DNA from: Psychrobacter sp. FDAARGOS_221
GTDB lineage: Bacteria > Pseudomonadota > Gammaproteobacteria > Pseudomonadales > Moraxellaceae
Assembly: GCF_002313155.2 (NCBI RefSeq)
Contig: NZ_NWFK02000001.1
Location: forward strand, 310,001 to 374,000
DNA: 64,000 bases
Reading direction: 5' to 3'
Part shown: positions 35,202-45,784 of the stretch, one piece after another
Position numbering within the stretch: the stretch's first letter is position 1
Layout: each line of letters opens with the position of its first letter
Notes under the pieces: model-generated
What the model saw: the letters and a program-made list of their open reading frames with translations, nothing else
What the model was told of the DNA's origin: nothing
Database searches by the model: none
Program-made: the position numbers and the translations under genes

Positions 35202-37196
35202 ATGAAAACCTCACCAAAGCGCTCGGTTAAGCAAAATACTGTTTTAAAAGCCAGTATCCTAAGTAATATAAATCCTATTAATAAACATACACCTAAACGC
35301 TTGGCAGCTTCATTGCTTGGCATGTCAGCGCTAATGCTGGTCGGTACACAAGCTACTTATGCAATTGATCAAAATACGCCTACTCAAAACTCAGCAGTGT
35401 CGGCTACAACGTCAACGCCGTTAAATACAGATACTATCAAAGCATTAGAAATCTCTGAAAACAAAACCATTAAGGCTTTACGCAACCCATCAAGCGGCAG
35501 TAGTTCTCAAAGCACAACAGTCAACACCAATAGCCAAGCCAACGAGCAAGCCATCTTCTCTGCTGATGCCATTCATCATCCGTTATGGGCTAAAAATGGC
35601 ATGGTAGCGACTCAAGAAGCGTTGGCCTCAAATATTGGTCTACAAATATTAGAACAAGGTGGTAATGCGGTTGATGCGGCAGTTGCTGTGGGCTTTGCGC
35701 TTGCGGTTACTCTGCCGCGAGCGGGTAATATTGGCGGTGGCGGCTTTATGATGATTTATGATGCTAACACCGGCAAAACCGTTGCCCTAGATTATCGTGA
35801 AAAAGCGCCATTGCAAGCTGAAAAGGACATGTATCTGGATGATGATGGCAATGCGGTAAAAGAGCTATCACGCTTTCATGGTCTAGCGGTCGGTGTTCCA
35901 GGTACAGTCGCTGGATTGGTAACAGCGCTTGAAAACTACGGCAGCATGCCTTTAGCACAAGTCATGGCGCCCGCGATAGATTTGGCTGAAAATGGTATTG
36001 AAGTAACCCCTGGTCTGGCCGAGTCGCTTATCTCTCTTGAGGACAGATTAAAGAAATGGCCGAGCTCTGCCAAAATCTTCTTTAAAGCCGATGGTAGCCC
36101 TTACCAAGTTGGCGAGCGTTTATATCAACCAGAGCTTGCCATCTCATTAAAGCGCATCGCTCAACAAGGCGCGGCTGGGTTTTATACTGGCAAAACCGCA
36201 CAAAATATTGTTAAAGCGGTCAACGAAGCCGGCGGTATTATGAGTATGCAAGACTTGGCAGACTATCAAGCCCTTATTCGTGAGCCTGTTACCGGAACTT
36301 ATCGTGGCTATAAGATTACCTCTATGCCACCACCCTCCTCTGGTGGCGCTCACATTATTCAGATTCTTAATATCTTAGAAGGCTATCCTCTAAAAGAATA
36401 TGGCCATAACAGTGCCCAGACCATACATTTGATGTCCGAAGCAATGCAGTTGGCTTATGCAGATCGTTCTGAATACTTAGGTGATGCCGACTTCGTCGAG
36501 GTGCCCTTAGCTGGTATTACAGCCAAAGCGTATGCGCAAGAGCTGCGTAAAAGCATTGATCCTAATAAAGCAACGCCCGCCAGCTTAGTAAAGCCAAACA
36601 ACCCTCTGCCTTATGAAAGCAATGAGACCACTCATTTTTCAATTGTCGATAAGCAAGGAAATGCGGTAGCCAATACCTATACCTTAAACTTCTCTTACGG
36701 TACCGGTCTAGTCGCTGAAGGCACAGGGATTTTGTTAAACAATGAGATGGATGACTTCTCAGCCAAAGCTGGTGTTGCCAATGCTTATGGACTACTGGGT
36801 AATGAAGCTAATGCAGTCGCAGCTGGCAAGCGTCCGCTGTCTTCAATGAGCCCAACCATCGTATTTAAAGATGATAAACCTTATATCGTCACTGGCAGCC
36901 CAGGTGGCAGTCGAATTATCACCACAGTGACTCAGATTATCTCTAACGTGATTGACCATGATATGAATATTGCTGAGGCCACTCATGCACCGCGTATTCA
37001 TGATCAGTGGATGCCTGATGAGATTCGTATCGAGAAGTCGCTAAATATTGACACCATAAACAAGCTCGAGTCGATGGGCCATAAGGTCTCTCCAAAAGCA
37101 GCAATGGGATCAACACAGTCGATTATGTTGACCCCACAAGGCTTATATGGGTCATCAGACCCAAGACGTACTGATTCTGCAGTAGTCGGTTATTAA
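35202..37196 (+). CDS. ggt: Gamma-glutamyltransferase
   Basis: 664-residue periplasmic proenzyme of glutathione/gamma-glutamyl peptide breakdown. The hydrophobic signal segment LAASLLGMSALMLVGTQATY lies after a ~40-residue N-tail, cleaved near residue 52; a long low-complexity linker follows. The GGT fold starts near HHPLWAKNGMVATQEALASN. The autocleavage/catalytic Thr is in ESNETTHFSIVDKQGN near residue 484, followed by NTYTLNFSYGTG. The substrate-binding SPGGSRIITTVTQI block is near 567 and the C-terminus has the GSSDPRRTDSAVVGY signature. It is complete. Confidence 0.94.
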   Translation: MKTSPKRSVKQNTVLKASILSNINPINKHTPKRLAASLLGMSALMLVGTQATYAIDQNTPTQNSAVSATTSTPLNTDTIKALEISENKTIKALRNPSSGSSSQSTTVNTNSQANEQAIFSADAIHHPLWAKNGMVATQEALASNIGLQILEQGGNAVDAAVAVGFALAVTLPRAGNIGGGGFMMIYDANTGKTVALDYREKAPLQAEKDMYLDDDGNAVKELSRFHGLAVGVPGTVAGLVTALENYGSMPLAQVMAPAIDLAENGIEVTPGLAESLISLEDRLKKWPSSAKIFFKADGSPYQVGERLYQPELAISLKRIAQQGAAGFYTGKTAQNIVKAVNEAGGIMSMQDLADYQALIREPVTGTYRGYKITSMPPPSSGGAHIIQILNILEGYPLKEYGHNSAQTIHLMSEAMQLAYADRSEYLGDADFVEVPLAGITAKAYAQELRKSIDPNKATPASLVKPNNPLPYESNETTHFSIVDKQGNAVANTYTLNFSYGTGLVAEGTGILLNNEMDDFSAKAGVANAYGLLGNEANAVAAGKRPLSSMSPTIVFKDDKPYIVTGSPGGSRIITTVTQIISNVIDHDMNIAEATHAPRIHDQWMPDEIRIEKSLNIDTINKLESMGHKVSPKAAMGSTQSIMLTPQGLYGSSDPRRTDSAVVGY

Positions 37197-37271
37197 GCTA
37201 GAACTTTTATTAACTTAGCTGCTAGATTTCATAAGTTAGATATGTAGGTGATAAAGGCACAGAGGTCACGT

Positions 37272-38411
37272 CTACATATCGACTTTCAGTCTATCCCAAT
37301 ACTTCTGATACAGCGCCATAGTAGAGTCGCTGACATCGCCACGGAAAGTCGCAAGTGAAAGTAACTCTTCTGGCGGATAAATAATCTGATCATTGGCAAT
37401 TTCAGGCGGTAGCAAATCTTTGGCTGCTTCACTCGGTGAACCATAACCAATTTCTTCACTGATAATAGCCGAGTTTTCAGGACGTAAGATAAAGTCGATA
37501 AACGCATGCGCATTGTCGCGATTTTTGGCATTTTTTGGAATGCACATGTTATCCATCCACATAATTGCGCCTTCTTTTGGATAGACAAAATCAAGTTCTG
37601 GCATGCCCTGGTCTTGAGCCATAATGACCTCGCCATTCCAAGCCATACCTAAATAGGTCTCCCCTTCGATGAAAGGCATACGCGGCGCATCTGAGTTAAA
37701 GGTACGTACGTTTGGCATCATCTTCGATAAGATCTGATACGACTCTTTGATGTGCTGCGGGTCTTCGGTCATGACTGGATAACCCAGTACCAACAGCCCA
37801 ATGATAAACACATCACGCATGTCATTCATCAGCATCACTCGACCTTCAAACTCTGGAAGCCACAAATCATTCCATGAACGTATGCTATCAATATCCACTC
37901 TGTTTTTATTGACCGCGATACCTGATGAGCCCCACAAGTAAGGAATACTAAATTTATTTTCTGGGTCAAAATTGGCATCCAAAAATGCCTTACCAAGATG
38001 CTTAAAGTTAGACAGTTTACTGTGATCAATCTGCTCTAACATGCCCTCTTTACGCATCTTATCCACGAAGTCGGTACTTGGGAAAATAATGTCGTAATCA
38101 CCACGATTGTTCATCAGCTTTAACTTGGCATACATCGCCTCATTGGAGTCAAAGGTGCTGTATATCACCTCAATACCCGTTTCTTCAGTAAAGGCTTCTA
38201 GCACATCGTCGGAAATGTATTCGGTCCAGTTATAGACCTTGACTACATTTTTGCCATCCGTATTAACCGTAGCAGATTCAGCATCGTCTGTCTCATTAGA
38301 TGAGCCTGTTGGCTGACAGCCGCTAAGCGCACCCACGCCTGATAACGCAGCCAACCCGGCCCCTGTTATTTCCAAAAAACGTCGGCGAGTGAGAAACTTA
38401 GTGTTTGACAT
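37272..38411 (-). CDS. potD: Polyamine ABC transporter substrate-binding protein
   Basis: 379 residues; binds spermidine/putrescine in the periplasm and delivers it to PotBC. The start at 38411 gives MSNTKFLTRRRFLEITG, with AAGGATA upstream; an upstream in-frame start (38465) would extend into the end of potC. The N-terminus combines a twin-arginine-like TRRRFLEITG with a lipobox LSGC (residues 30-33), so it is a Tat-type lipoprotein (inference). PotD-like blocks are KVYNWTEYISDDVLEAFTEE near residue 53, YDIIFPSTDFVDKM, AFIDFILRPENSA near 310. Final gene of potA-B-C-D, 10 bp after potC. Confidence 0.93.
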   Translation of the reverse strand: MSNTKFLTRRRFLEITGAGLAALSGVGALSGCQPTGSSNETDDAESATVNTDGKNVVKVYNWTEYISDDVLEAFTEETGIEVIYSTFDSNEAMYAKLKLMNNRGDYDIIFPSTDFVDKMRKEGMLEQIDHSKLSNFKHLGKAFLDANFDPENKFSIPYLWGSSGIAVNKNRVDIDSIRSWNDLWLPEFEGRVMLMNDMRDVFIIGLLVLGYPVMTEDPQHIKESYQILSKMMPNVRTFNSDAPRMPFIEGETYLGMAWNGEVIMAQDQGMPELDFVYPKEGAIMWMDNMCIPKNAKNRDNAHAFIDFILRPENSAIISEEIGYGSPSEAAKDLLPPEIANDQIIYPPEELLSLATFRGDVSDSTMALYQKYWDRLKVDM

Positions 38412-38421
38412 AACAATATCC

Positions 38422-39198
38422 TTAACGTTTTCTGAGCAACAACAGCTGTGAGATGACCAAGCCAATCAGTGATATGGCCAATAAGATAGTGCCTACCGCA
38501 TTAACCTCTGGCTTCACCCCAACACGAACCATAGAATAAATTTGTAACGGCAAAATCTCAAAACTTGCACCGGTATTAAAGGTAGACACCACCACATCAT
38601 CGAGCGATAACGTAAACGCCAATACCCAACCTGCCAGCACTGCCGGCATGATGGTTGGTAATAAAACAGTACGTATCATGGTAAATTCACTGGCTCCTAG
38701 GTCACGAGCCGCTTCTAAAATACTATTGTCTAAGCTCGCCAATCGAGCCGATACCGTAATCACCACGAAAGGTAAACAGAAGGTAATGTGCGCTAATAAT
38801 AAAGTCACAAACCCAAGCTCAATACCAATCATCAAAAACAGCGCCAACAGTGAAATTGCCAATACAATCTCAGGCGACATCATTAGCACAAACAGTAAGC
38901 TTTGCAGTACGCTTTTACCTTTAAAGTCATAACGTTGAAATGATAAAGCGGTCAGGCTACCGATAACAGTGGTTACCGTTGCCGCCACAACTGCCAGTAA
39001 TACTGAATTCATGGCGGCTTGTATCATTGCCTCATTATTAAACAGCTCATGGTACCAATTAAAGCTAAAGCCGCCCCAGGTATAACCCACTTTCGAGGCG
39101 TTAAATGAAAACACCACCATCACTAAGATGGGTGCAAACAGCACTAGGTAGATAAGGGTTAAATAAAGGCGAGAAAGCCACTTCATTGTATTACTCAT
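38422..39198 (-). CDS. potC: Polyamine ABC transporter permease PotC
   Basis: 258-residue inner-membrane permease with six predicted membrane segments, beginning LTLIYLVLFAPILVMVVFSF. The EAA loop that contacts the ATPase reads ILEAARDLGASEFTMIRTVL near residue 160, followed by LPTIMPAVLAGWVLAFTLSL. The start at 39198 is chosen because AAGGGGGTGA precedes it and it follows potB by 10 bp; the upstream frame extension (39222) would overlap potB. Partner of PotB. Confidence 0.95.
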   Translation of the reverse strand: MSNTMKWLSRLYLTLIYLVLFAPILVMVVFSFNASKVGYTWGGFSFNWYHELFNNEAMIQAAMNSVLLAVVAATVTTVIGSLTALSFQRYDFKGKSVLQSLLFVLMMSPEIVLAISLLALFLMIGIELGFVTLLLAHITFCLPFVVITVSARLASLDNSILEAARDLGASEFTMIRTVLLPTIMPAVLAGWVLAFTLSLDDVVVSTFNTGASFEILPLQIYSMVRVGVKPEVNAVGTILLAISLIGLVISQLLLLRKR

Positions 39199-39208
39199 AC
39201 TCACCCCC

Positions 39209-40108
39209 TTAAGCCACTTCATTATGATCGGTTTTGCCGATACGTTTACTGCTGGCGTAGTAAGCCGCGATTAATATCGCCATGGTCACCGTCAACAATA
39301 CGCTTGCTGCCGCCCCAAATGGCCAATCACGCGCATCTAAGAATTGCGACTTGATAATATTACCGACCAATAAGTTACGCGAACCGCCCAAGATGTCTGC
39401 CACGTAGAACATACCCATCGCTGGCAGTAACACCAATAACACACCTGAGATGATACCCGGTGTGGTTAATGGCAGTATGATGTGCCAAAAGGTCTGAAAC
39501 TTATTGGCGCCCAAGTCCTTTGATGCCAACACAATATCATCGCGCATATCGGTAAATACCGCATACAAAGGCAGTACCATAAACGGGAATAACAGATAAA
39601 CCAATCCACCAATCACTGCTTTTTGGGTATATAAAATTTGTAATGGCTCATCAATAAGTCCCATACCAATCAAGGCTGAACTTAATAGACCATTGGCGGC
39701 AATAATTAACTTAACTGCATATAAGCGCACTAAAGAATTGGTCCAAAAAGGTATGATTAATAGCAACATCAAAAATGACTGCCATTTTTTTGACACCCGG
39801 CTGACCAACCACGCAAAAGGATATCCCAAAATAAGGCAAATCAAAGTAGTTATCGCTGCCATACTCAACGAATGCATAAACACTTTGACATACAAAGGAT
39901 CGATAAAGCGTAAGTAGCTTTCAACCGTCAATGGTAATTCCAAAAAGGTGTCTTCATCACGGGTCAAAAAGCTGGCAAGCACTACCAAGATATTAGGAAT
40001 CAAGGCAAATATAATCAGCCAAGCCCAAATGATAAACACCGTTACCCGCTGAAACAGACGCCCACTTTGATGATGTTTAGGCTGTTTATTCTGATCTGAC
40101 TTATTCAT
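39209..40108 (-). CDS. potB: Polyamine ABC transporter permease PotB
   Basis: 299-residue inner-membrane permease. The first membrane segment is [24 protein letters not shown] near residue 20, then five more. The EAA loop reads [20 protein letters not shown] near 197, followed by [27 protein letters not shown] is the typical PotB/PotH block. The ATG at 40108 overlaps the potA stop by 8 bases, suggesting translational coupling; the longer alternative (40132) lies inside potA. Confidence 0.95.
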   Translation of the reverse strand: MNKSDQNKQPKHHQSGRLFQRVTVFIIWAWLIIFALIPNILVVLASFLTRDEDTFLELPLTVESYLRFIDPLYVKVFMHSLSMAAITTLICLILGYPFAWLVSRVSKKWQSFLMLLLIIPFWTNSLVRLYAVKLIIAANGLLSSALIGMGLIDEPLQILYTQKAVIGGLVYLLFPFMVLPLYAVFTDMRDDIVLASKDLGANKFQTFWHIILPLTTPGIISGVLLVLLPAMGMFYVADILGGSRNLLVGNIIKSQFLDARDWPFGAAASVLLTVTMAILIAAYYASSKRIGKTDHNEVA

Positions 40109-41342
40109 CTGGTAATATCCACTCCCAACCATCGACCCAGTCTACACGGACTTCCTGGCCAAGCTTATAGTTAAAATTAGGATCATCTTCATTAAAGTAC
40201 TCAGATGCTTTAACCATATTGCCATTTTCAAGCTCAATCACAGAGTCTAACGTACTGCCTTTATAGGCACTGTCAATCACGTAACCTACTAAACCATCAT
40301 GACCTTCGTTTAGATAATAAACGCGGATGTCTTCAGGACGTAGAAGCAAATTGATACTTTGCCCCACTTTTACTTCAAACTTAGGACGTGGTAAGTCGCG
40401 TACCGGATGGAAGCCGTCTTTTTGTTCTGTGACCTCAACCTTGATGCGCTTGTCATTAATTTCAAGCACTCGACCTTTGAACAAGTTGGTCTCGCCAATA
40501 AAGTTCGCCGTGAATAAGTTAGCTGGAGACTCATAAATACCAATAGGGCTATCAATTTGCTGAAACTCGCCAGCTTTCATTACCGCAATGCGATCTGACA
40601 TCGACAACGCTTCTTCTTGGTCGTGGGTAACGAATACGAAGGTAATCCCAAGTTCACGCTGCAAACGCTTAAGCTCTGACTGCATTTGAACCCGCATTTT
40701 GGCATCTAATGCCGATAATGGCTCATCAAGTAATAGCATTTTAGGACGATTAACCACAGCGCGTGCAATAGCAATACGCTGCTGCTGACCACCTGATAAA
40801 TCTTGGGGTCTTCGATTGATGGTATGCTCGAGCTGCACCATCGCCAACGCTTCTTTCACCCGTTGTTTGATCTCATCTTTAGGCACTTTTTTTAACTTTA
40901 GCCCATAAGCAATATTATCAAACACATTCATATGCGGAAATAATGCATACTGCTGAAACACAGTATTAATCGGGCGTTTCTCTGCTGGCAGGTCGGTGAT
41001 ATCAACGCCATCTAGTGTCATACTGCCTGTATCTGGTACTTCAAAACCGCCAATCATACGCAGTAGCGTGGTCTTACCACAGCCTGAAGGCCCCAATAAA
41101 GTCAAAAACTCACCATCATAAATGTCCAAATCAATACTTTTTAGAATCTGTGTATCATCATAGGACTTACTGATACCACGAATACGTAGCAATGACTTCT
41201 TATCATCGGGCTGATTTCTAGTTAAATTACTAGGCGTTCTATTGACCTTTAATGAATCTATAGATGCATGATCAGGAAGTTTAACGTTAGGATCTAATGC
41301 GTTGTCAGCTGCATTAACGGAGGGTCTATTATTAATCGACAT
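40101..41342 (-). CDS. potA: Polyamine ABC transporter ATPase PotA
   Basis: 413 residues; hydrolyses ATP to power polyamine import. The N-terminal 45 residues are a variable leader. Nucleotide-binding motifs are [15 protein letters not shown] (Walker A near residue 78), [19 protein letters not shown] (Q-loop), [19 protein letters not shown] (signature) and [15 protein letters not shown] (Walker B) with [15 protein letters not shown] (H-loop). A C-terminal TOBE domain follows ([21 protein letters not shown]). The start at 41342 (MSINNRP) is preferred over 41417. First gene of the operon. Confidence 0.95.
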   Translation of the reverse strand: MSINNRPSVNAADNALDPNVKLPDHASIDSLKVNRTPSNLTRNQPDDKKSLLRIRGISKSYDDTQILKSIDLDIYDGEFLTLLGPSGCGKTTLLRMIGGFEVPDTGSMTLDGVDITDLPAEKRPINTVFQQYALFPHMNVFDNIAYGLKLKKVPKDEIKQRVKEALAMVQLEHTINRRPQDLSGGQQQRIAIARAVVNRPKMLLLDEPLSALDAKMRVQMQSELKRLQRELGITFVFVTHDQEEALSMSDRIAVMKAGEFQQIDSPIGIYESPANLFTANFIGETNLFKGRVLEINDKRIKVEVTEQKDGFHPVRDLPRPKFEVKVGQSINLLLRPEDIRVYYLNEGHDGLVGYVIDSAYKGSTLDSVIELENGNMVKASEYFNEDDPNFNYKLGQEVRVDWVDGWEWILPDE

Positions 41343-41631
41343 AGAAACAGCCTCATTGTAAAAATAAAGAAGACATAAACGAATACAGAGATAGCTTTTG
41401 TGTGACAACATCAGCAAAAACTATAGTGACGATAAAAGCTGCTATCGTACAGGAGCAGCAGAAAAAAACCAATACATCAGATAAAATTAGCACAATCATT
41501 ACTTAATTTATCAAATAGTTACAGCACTCAATAACGCTCAAAGCGTAAAATAATGTCATAAAACTTGAATATAACCGCTATTAATAACTATTTTTAATAT
41601 AGAAAACTATTTGTAAATTAGGAGTTTTAAA

Positions 41632-42231
41632 ATGAAGAACGCGTGTCTTATGAACCCAGCTGCTCTAGCCCTTATTGTCTTGGCAGGATGTAGTAACCCC
41701 AACGAGGAGGCCAAAACTCCTGATGCAGTTAACACCGAACCGGTGGCAACTGAACAAGTTGCTATCGACACCAATGAGGTGGCTGCTACCGCTACCACTG
41801 CTCAGTTTATTAGCATAGAAGACGCCATTGCCGCAGCGCTTAAAAATACATCTGGTGACGTCATCGATGTTGAACTCGATACCCATGACAATGGCACCCA
41901 AGCTGAATACGAAGTGGATGTCATTGCTAATAATTTCAAGCATGAGATAAAACTGAACGCCATTAGCGCAGACATTATTGAAGTCACCCAAAAAAGCTTG
42001 GATACTGATGATCAAGCTGAGCATCAAGCGCTACAACAAGCATCTGTTAATCTTGAGCAAGCCATCAAAACAGCGGCTGATAGTGTCGCCGGGTCTACCG
42101 TTACTGGGGCAGGCTTTGATTTAGATAACAATCAAGGCGTTTATGAAATTAAACTAATGGCCGATAATCAAGAGCATGAGGTGAAAGTTGACGCCAATAG
42201 TAGTGACATTATTAGCTCTAAACTGGATTAA
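41632..42231 (+). CDS. PepSY-like lipoprotein
   Basis: 199 residues. The lipobox LAGC (ALIVLAGCSNPN, Cys at residue 22) predicts a lipoprotein. A Thr/Val/Ala/Glu-rich linker follows, then two PepSY-like repeats: FISIEDAIAAALKNTSGDVI with IEVELDTHDN... EYEVDVIANNFKHEIKLNA, and LEQAIKTAADSV with VYEIKLMADNQEHEVKVDA. The repeats end in ADIIEV and SDIISS. PepSY domains often modulate peptidases or act as periplasmic sensors; no specific role is proven. AGGAG precedes ATG by 7 bases. Convergent to the sulfatase gene, with a terminator between. Confidence 0.75.
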   Translation: MKNACLMNPAALALIVLAGCSNPNEEAKTPDAVNTEPVATEQVAIDTNEVAATATTAQFISIEDAIAAALKNTSGDVIDVELDTHDNGTQAEYEVDVIANNFKHEIKLNAISADIIEVTQKSLDTDDQAEHQALQQASVNLEQAIKTAADSVAGSTVTGAGFDLDNNQGVYEIKLMADNQEHEVKVDANSSDIISSKLD

Positions 42232-42328
42232 TTAACGCCATAAGGCTACTCTTTATACAGGCCCTATAAATGTCGATAATCGTTAACGACTAACTTATAT
42301 AACGACCAACCTATATTTAGCGTTTAAT

Positions 42329-42364
42329 AAGCAACCAGTAACCCTCGTTATTGGTTGCTTTTTT
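42329..42364 (+). terminator. Rho-independent terminator
   Basis: Stem AAGCAACCA / TGGTTGCTT with a 14-base loop, followed by TTTT; ends the PepSY-like lipoprotein transcript. Confidence 0.8.
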
Positions 42365-42469
42365 GTGGTATGGCCTTTTTGAACAGCATGGCTTGTAAAA
42401 GATATGTCTTGTGATAAGCAGCTACTGTTTATTAAAGTGCTTTTCTTTATTAATCTTTATTAAAGTGCT

Positions 42470-44122
42470 TTATCCTACTGAGCCGCCTTTGGGTAAAAAG
42501 CTGCCATCATCAGGTCCTGCCAGCTCTTGTTGTAACAAGCTATTAAGCTTAGCATTCATCGTTACTATCAATTCAACATTGCTGTCACTATCTGCTGCCA
42601 GATTATGCATCTCATCAGGATCTTGATGTAAATCAAACAGCTCGACATCATTATAGGCAAATATTTGCTCAAGGGTTTGCGGTTGATTGTGCTGCAACGG
42701 TGAAAAATAACGATTGAGTTTATAACGTCCATCAAACACACTGCGGATAGCACCACGCTTACTCAAATCTTGAGGAAAATTTTGCGCAGCAATCTCACTT
42801 CTACTGCTACCGGCATTCACAAACTGCTGCACACGCTGCATAAACTGGTAATCCAAATAGGCAAACATATTAAAGCTATATAGCGCCCCCTCGCGTATTT
42901 CGTTGATCTTGGCTTGCTCGCCTTTTTGTAATAAAGGGGTCAAAGTTTTGCCGCGTAAGTTAGTCGATAAACGCCGAGTCGTCGACTCATCTGCCCCACT
43001 CCAAGCCACAAAGCTTGGCACTAAGTCCAGATGTGATGTCAAAGCCTTACAGCGCTGGCCATGGGTTTGCACATAATCAGGATGTGAAATAACTAACGGC
43101 ACATGATTTTGCTCTTGATAAGCGGTCGCGCCTTTACCATGATTGCCATGGCTGCCGCCAAGCTCTCCATGGTCTGAGGTTAGCACCACGATGGTATTAT
43201 CCAGTAAGCCTAAGTCCTGCAATTCGTCTAACAAGATTTCAACTTTGTGGTCGGTAGATAAGATACAGTTATAGTAATAATTTAATAAGCGCTGCCAACG
43301 TCTGTCTTCATTGGGGAAAGAGCCTACCTGTGTGTCACGGGCACGTTGATACTCCTGATGCGCTGCAGGACGTGAGGCCTTATCAAACGGCTCATGGCGA
43401 CTATTTGGTAACTCAAACTGCCACTGCTGCTTGTAAAATGGCGTGTCTGGCTCAGCACTTAGCCCAAGCCATGGCGCAGGCGTGTCTTGCACATGCTCGC
43501 CTGGCTCATCAGTGTCCAAAAACATCACATCGTGCGGATTTACCAAATTAACTGCCAAAAACCAAGGGGTTTGCCCTTCATTTAAGGGTTTACCGCGCAC
43601 GCGCAGCCAACGTTGAGCTTGAGCAGTGATTAGATCATCATTAATCCAGCCTCCGTGCACCATCCCAATGACATCACCAATGCCCACATAATCGTGAAAA
43701 CCATAAGACTCGAGTATCTCTGTGAGCTTGGCATCTGGTAACGCTTGCTCGTCGAGATTACCTAAATTTGATAAATGCCATTTACCTTTATAAGCCGCAT
43801 AGTAACCCGCCTCAGATAATAACTGCCCCACGGTACCTATATTAGGATCTAAATCTTGGGACCAAGGAAAGTTGACGTTATCAAACAGTTTGGTTTGCTG
43901 TATGTGTTGGCCAGTATAGATAACCGAGCGCGATGAGGTACATACCGCTGATGTAATTTGATGATTATCAAAACTGACCCCTCTCTGTTTAAGGCGCTCA
44001 CGTCCTGGTAACCGATAACCTTTAGGCAAACTATCTGGATCCAGATATCGCTCTTGATCGGTCAAAATAAACAAAATATTGTGTGGCTTATTTGCTTGTG
44101 GTGACTGTTTAGCTTAATTCAT
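42470..44122 (-). pseudogene. Sulfatase gene with stop at codon 3
   Basis: The body encodes a 534-residue type I sulfatase: NILFILTDQERY (first metal Asp), AVCTSSRSVIYTGQHIQQ (Cys-x-Ser-x-Arg, the formylglycine site), KWHLSNLG, VVLTSDHGELGGSHG (metal Asp/His) near residue 300. The N-terminus is the problem. The only well-placed ATG (44120-44122, AGAGG upstream) is followed by AAT and then TAA at 44114-44116. The frame then reads AKQSPQANKPHNILF with no other ATG. A start at the TTG at 44074 would lie within the metal-binding strand. So the gene is probably silenced by a start-proximal nonsense change, though a non-canonical start is possible. A formylglycine-generating partner was not seen. 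Confidence 0.65.
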
Positions 44123-44493
44123 AACACCCTCTGTATTTTATATTTTGATTATCTTTGCTGTGTTTTTAGTGGCTATTTTTTGGTAGCTCTAACCTTTGTG
44201 GCTTTAGTATTTAACGACTAACGACTCAGTCTTATGTTATAAGTCTTATCTTATTGCACCATATTGTTTGACCACTGTGTGTGTAGATATTTAGGTGTTA
44301 TGTTGAAGCAGCATCATCGAATACATCAAATATTGGTTATAAACCTTGCAAAACCCGAATTATTGTTATCAAAAATAGAACAATTAATTGCTAAATCTTC
44401 TGTTTATTATCATTGGTTCGACAGATATCATAGGTTCAATTCATTCAATCACAAATCAAACAATCAAAATCTAACCATCAACAGGAGATGATA
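44123..44493. other. Divergent intergenic region
   Basis: About 370 bp between the sulfatase and GST genes. A short plus-strand ORF (44264-44491) runs through it but has no ribosome-binding site and looks like chance. Nothing else was recognised. Confidence 0.4.
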
Positions 44494-45483
44494 ATGGGAC
44501 TATTAATTGAAGGTAAATGGCACGACCAGTGGTACGACACGTCAGAAACTGGCGGCCGCTTCCAACGTGATATTTCTCGTTTTAGAAATTGGGTGACCGT
44601 TGATGGTAGTGCAGGTCCTAGCGGTTCAGACGGCTTTAAAGCAGAGCCTAATCGTTATCATCTTTATGTGTCATTAGCCTGTCCTTGGGCGCACCGTACG
44701 CTTATTTATCGTAAGCTAAAAGGTCTAGAAGACATGATTTCAGTGTCTGCTGTGCATCCTTTAATGCATGAGCATGGTTGGACATTTAATGAAGGTGATG
44801 GTGTTATTCCTGATCCAATCTTTAACGCTGATTACATGCATCAAATCTACACCAAAACAAAATCAGATTATACCGGCCGTGTCACTGTACCTGTGCTGTG
44901 GGATAAAAAGAACAACACCATCGTTAGCAATGAATCATCAGAAATTATCCGTATGTTTAACTCTGCATTTGATGAAGTCGGCGCTAACAAAGACGTGAAC
45001 TTTTTACCTGAAGAGTTACGTAGCGAAATTGATGAATTAAACGAATACATCTATCCAAATATCAACAATGGCGTGTATAAATCAGGCTTTGCAACCACTC
45101 AAGAAGCTTATGAAGAAGCGGTCGTTAGCCTGTTTGAAGCATTGGATAAAATTGAAGAACGCTTATCAACTCGCCGCTACTTAACCGGTGATACCATTAC
45201 TGAGGCAGACTGGCGCTTATTCACAACCCTAGTACGCTTTGACCCAGTATATGTTGGTCACTTCAAATGTAACATCAATCGTATCGTAGACTATCCAAAC
45301 CTATGGGGCTACTTACGTGACTTGTATCAAGTGCCAGGTGTGGCTGAAACCGTGAACATGGACCATATCAAAACCCATTATTACGGTAGCCATGACACCA
45401 TCAACCCAACCCTAGTTGTACCGGTTGGCCCAGAGATTGATTTCATGACGCCACATGGCCGTGAAAAGCTATCTCAGCAATAA
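44494..45483 (+). CDS. Glutathionyl-hydroquinone reductase (Xi-class GST)
   Basis: 329 residues. ATG at 44494 is preceded by AGGAG with good spacing; the upstream codon at 44488 overlaps it. Xi-class signature: RFQRDISRFRNWVT near residue 25, RYHLYVSLACPWAHRTLIYR near 57 with the catalytic Cys in ACPW, and VSAVHPLMHEHGW. The C-terminal all-helical domain contains YLTGDTITEADWRLFTTLVR and FDPVYVGHFKCNINRI. The family (YqjG/PcpF) reduces glutathionyl-hydroquinones. It is not a zeta-class maleylacetoacetate isomerase, so it does not fill that pathway gap. Monocistronic. Confidence 0.92.
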   Translation: MGLLIEGKWHDQWYDTSETGGRFQRDISRFRNWVTVDGSAGPSGSDGFKAEPNRYHLYVSLACPWAHRTLIYRKLKGLEDMISVSAVHPLMHEHGWTFNEGDGVIPDPIFNADYMHQIYTKTKSDYTGRVTVPVLWDKKNNTIVSNESSEIIRMFNSAFDEVGANKDVNFLPEELRSEIDELNEYIYPNINNGVYKSGFATTQEAYEEAVVSLFEALDKIEERLSTRRYLTGDTITEADWRLFTTLVRFDPVYVGHFKCNINRIVDYPNLWGYLRDLYQVPGVAETVNMDHIKTHYYGSHDTINPTLVVPVGPEIDFMTPHGREKLSQQ

Positions 45484-45618
45484 ATGCTAGTGCTAATCAT
45501 AAAAACTATAACAACCAGCTTGCTTATTTAGTTAGTAAATAGAGCAAAGCTAATATAATAAAAACCATTAAAAATAATAAAAGACAATAAAACAAAATAT
45601 AATAAAAATAATGAATCC

Positions 45619-45665
45619 AACTCAGCTGTGTCTGCCCTCCAGACAGCACAGCTGAGTTTTTTTAC
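45619..45665 (+). terminator. Rho-independent terminator (GST side)
   Basis: AACTCAGCTGTG and CACAGCTGAGTT pair perfectly over 12 bp, followed by seven T's. Confidence 0.9.
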
Positions 45666-45682
45666 CGAACAAACATGCCATC

Positions 45683-45716
45683 AAAAAAGCCACCCTCGTA
45701 ATGAGAGTGGCTTTTT
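45683..45716 (-). terminator. Rho-independent terminator (antiporter side)
   Basis: AAAAAGCCAC / GTGGCTTTTT stem with a CCTCGTAATGAGA loop, A/T tracts on both sides; suits termination of the minus-strand antiporter gene. Confidence 0.85.
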
Positions 45717-45784
45717 GATGGCTCATTATTTAAGAGTTTGCATAATGCTTATTTGTTATCTAACAAGTCATTATCTCTAAGTTA

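Larger units (their letters stand above)
45484..45784. other. Convergent intergenic region with two terminators
   Basis: About 300 bp between the convergent GST and antiporter genes. It contains the two hairpins listed separately; the rest is A-rich and featureless. Confidence 0.5.

Noticed and set aside
44264..44491. 75-residue plus-strand frame upstream of the GST gene
   Set aside because: No ribosome-binding site, odd composition; sits in a promoter region and ends at the GST start.
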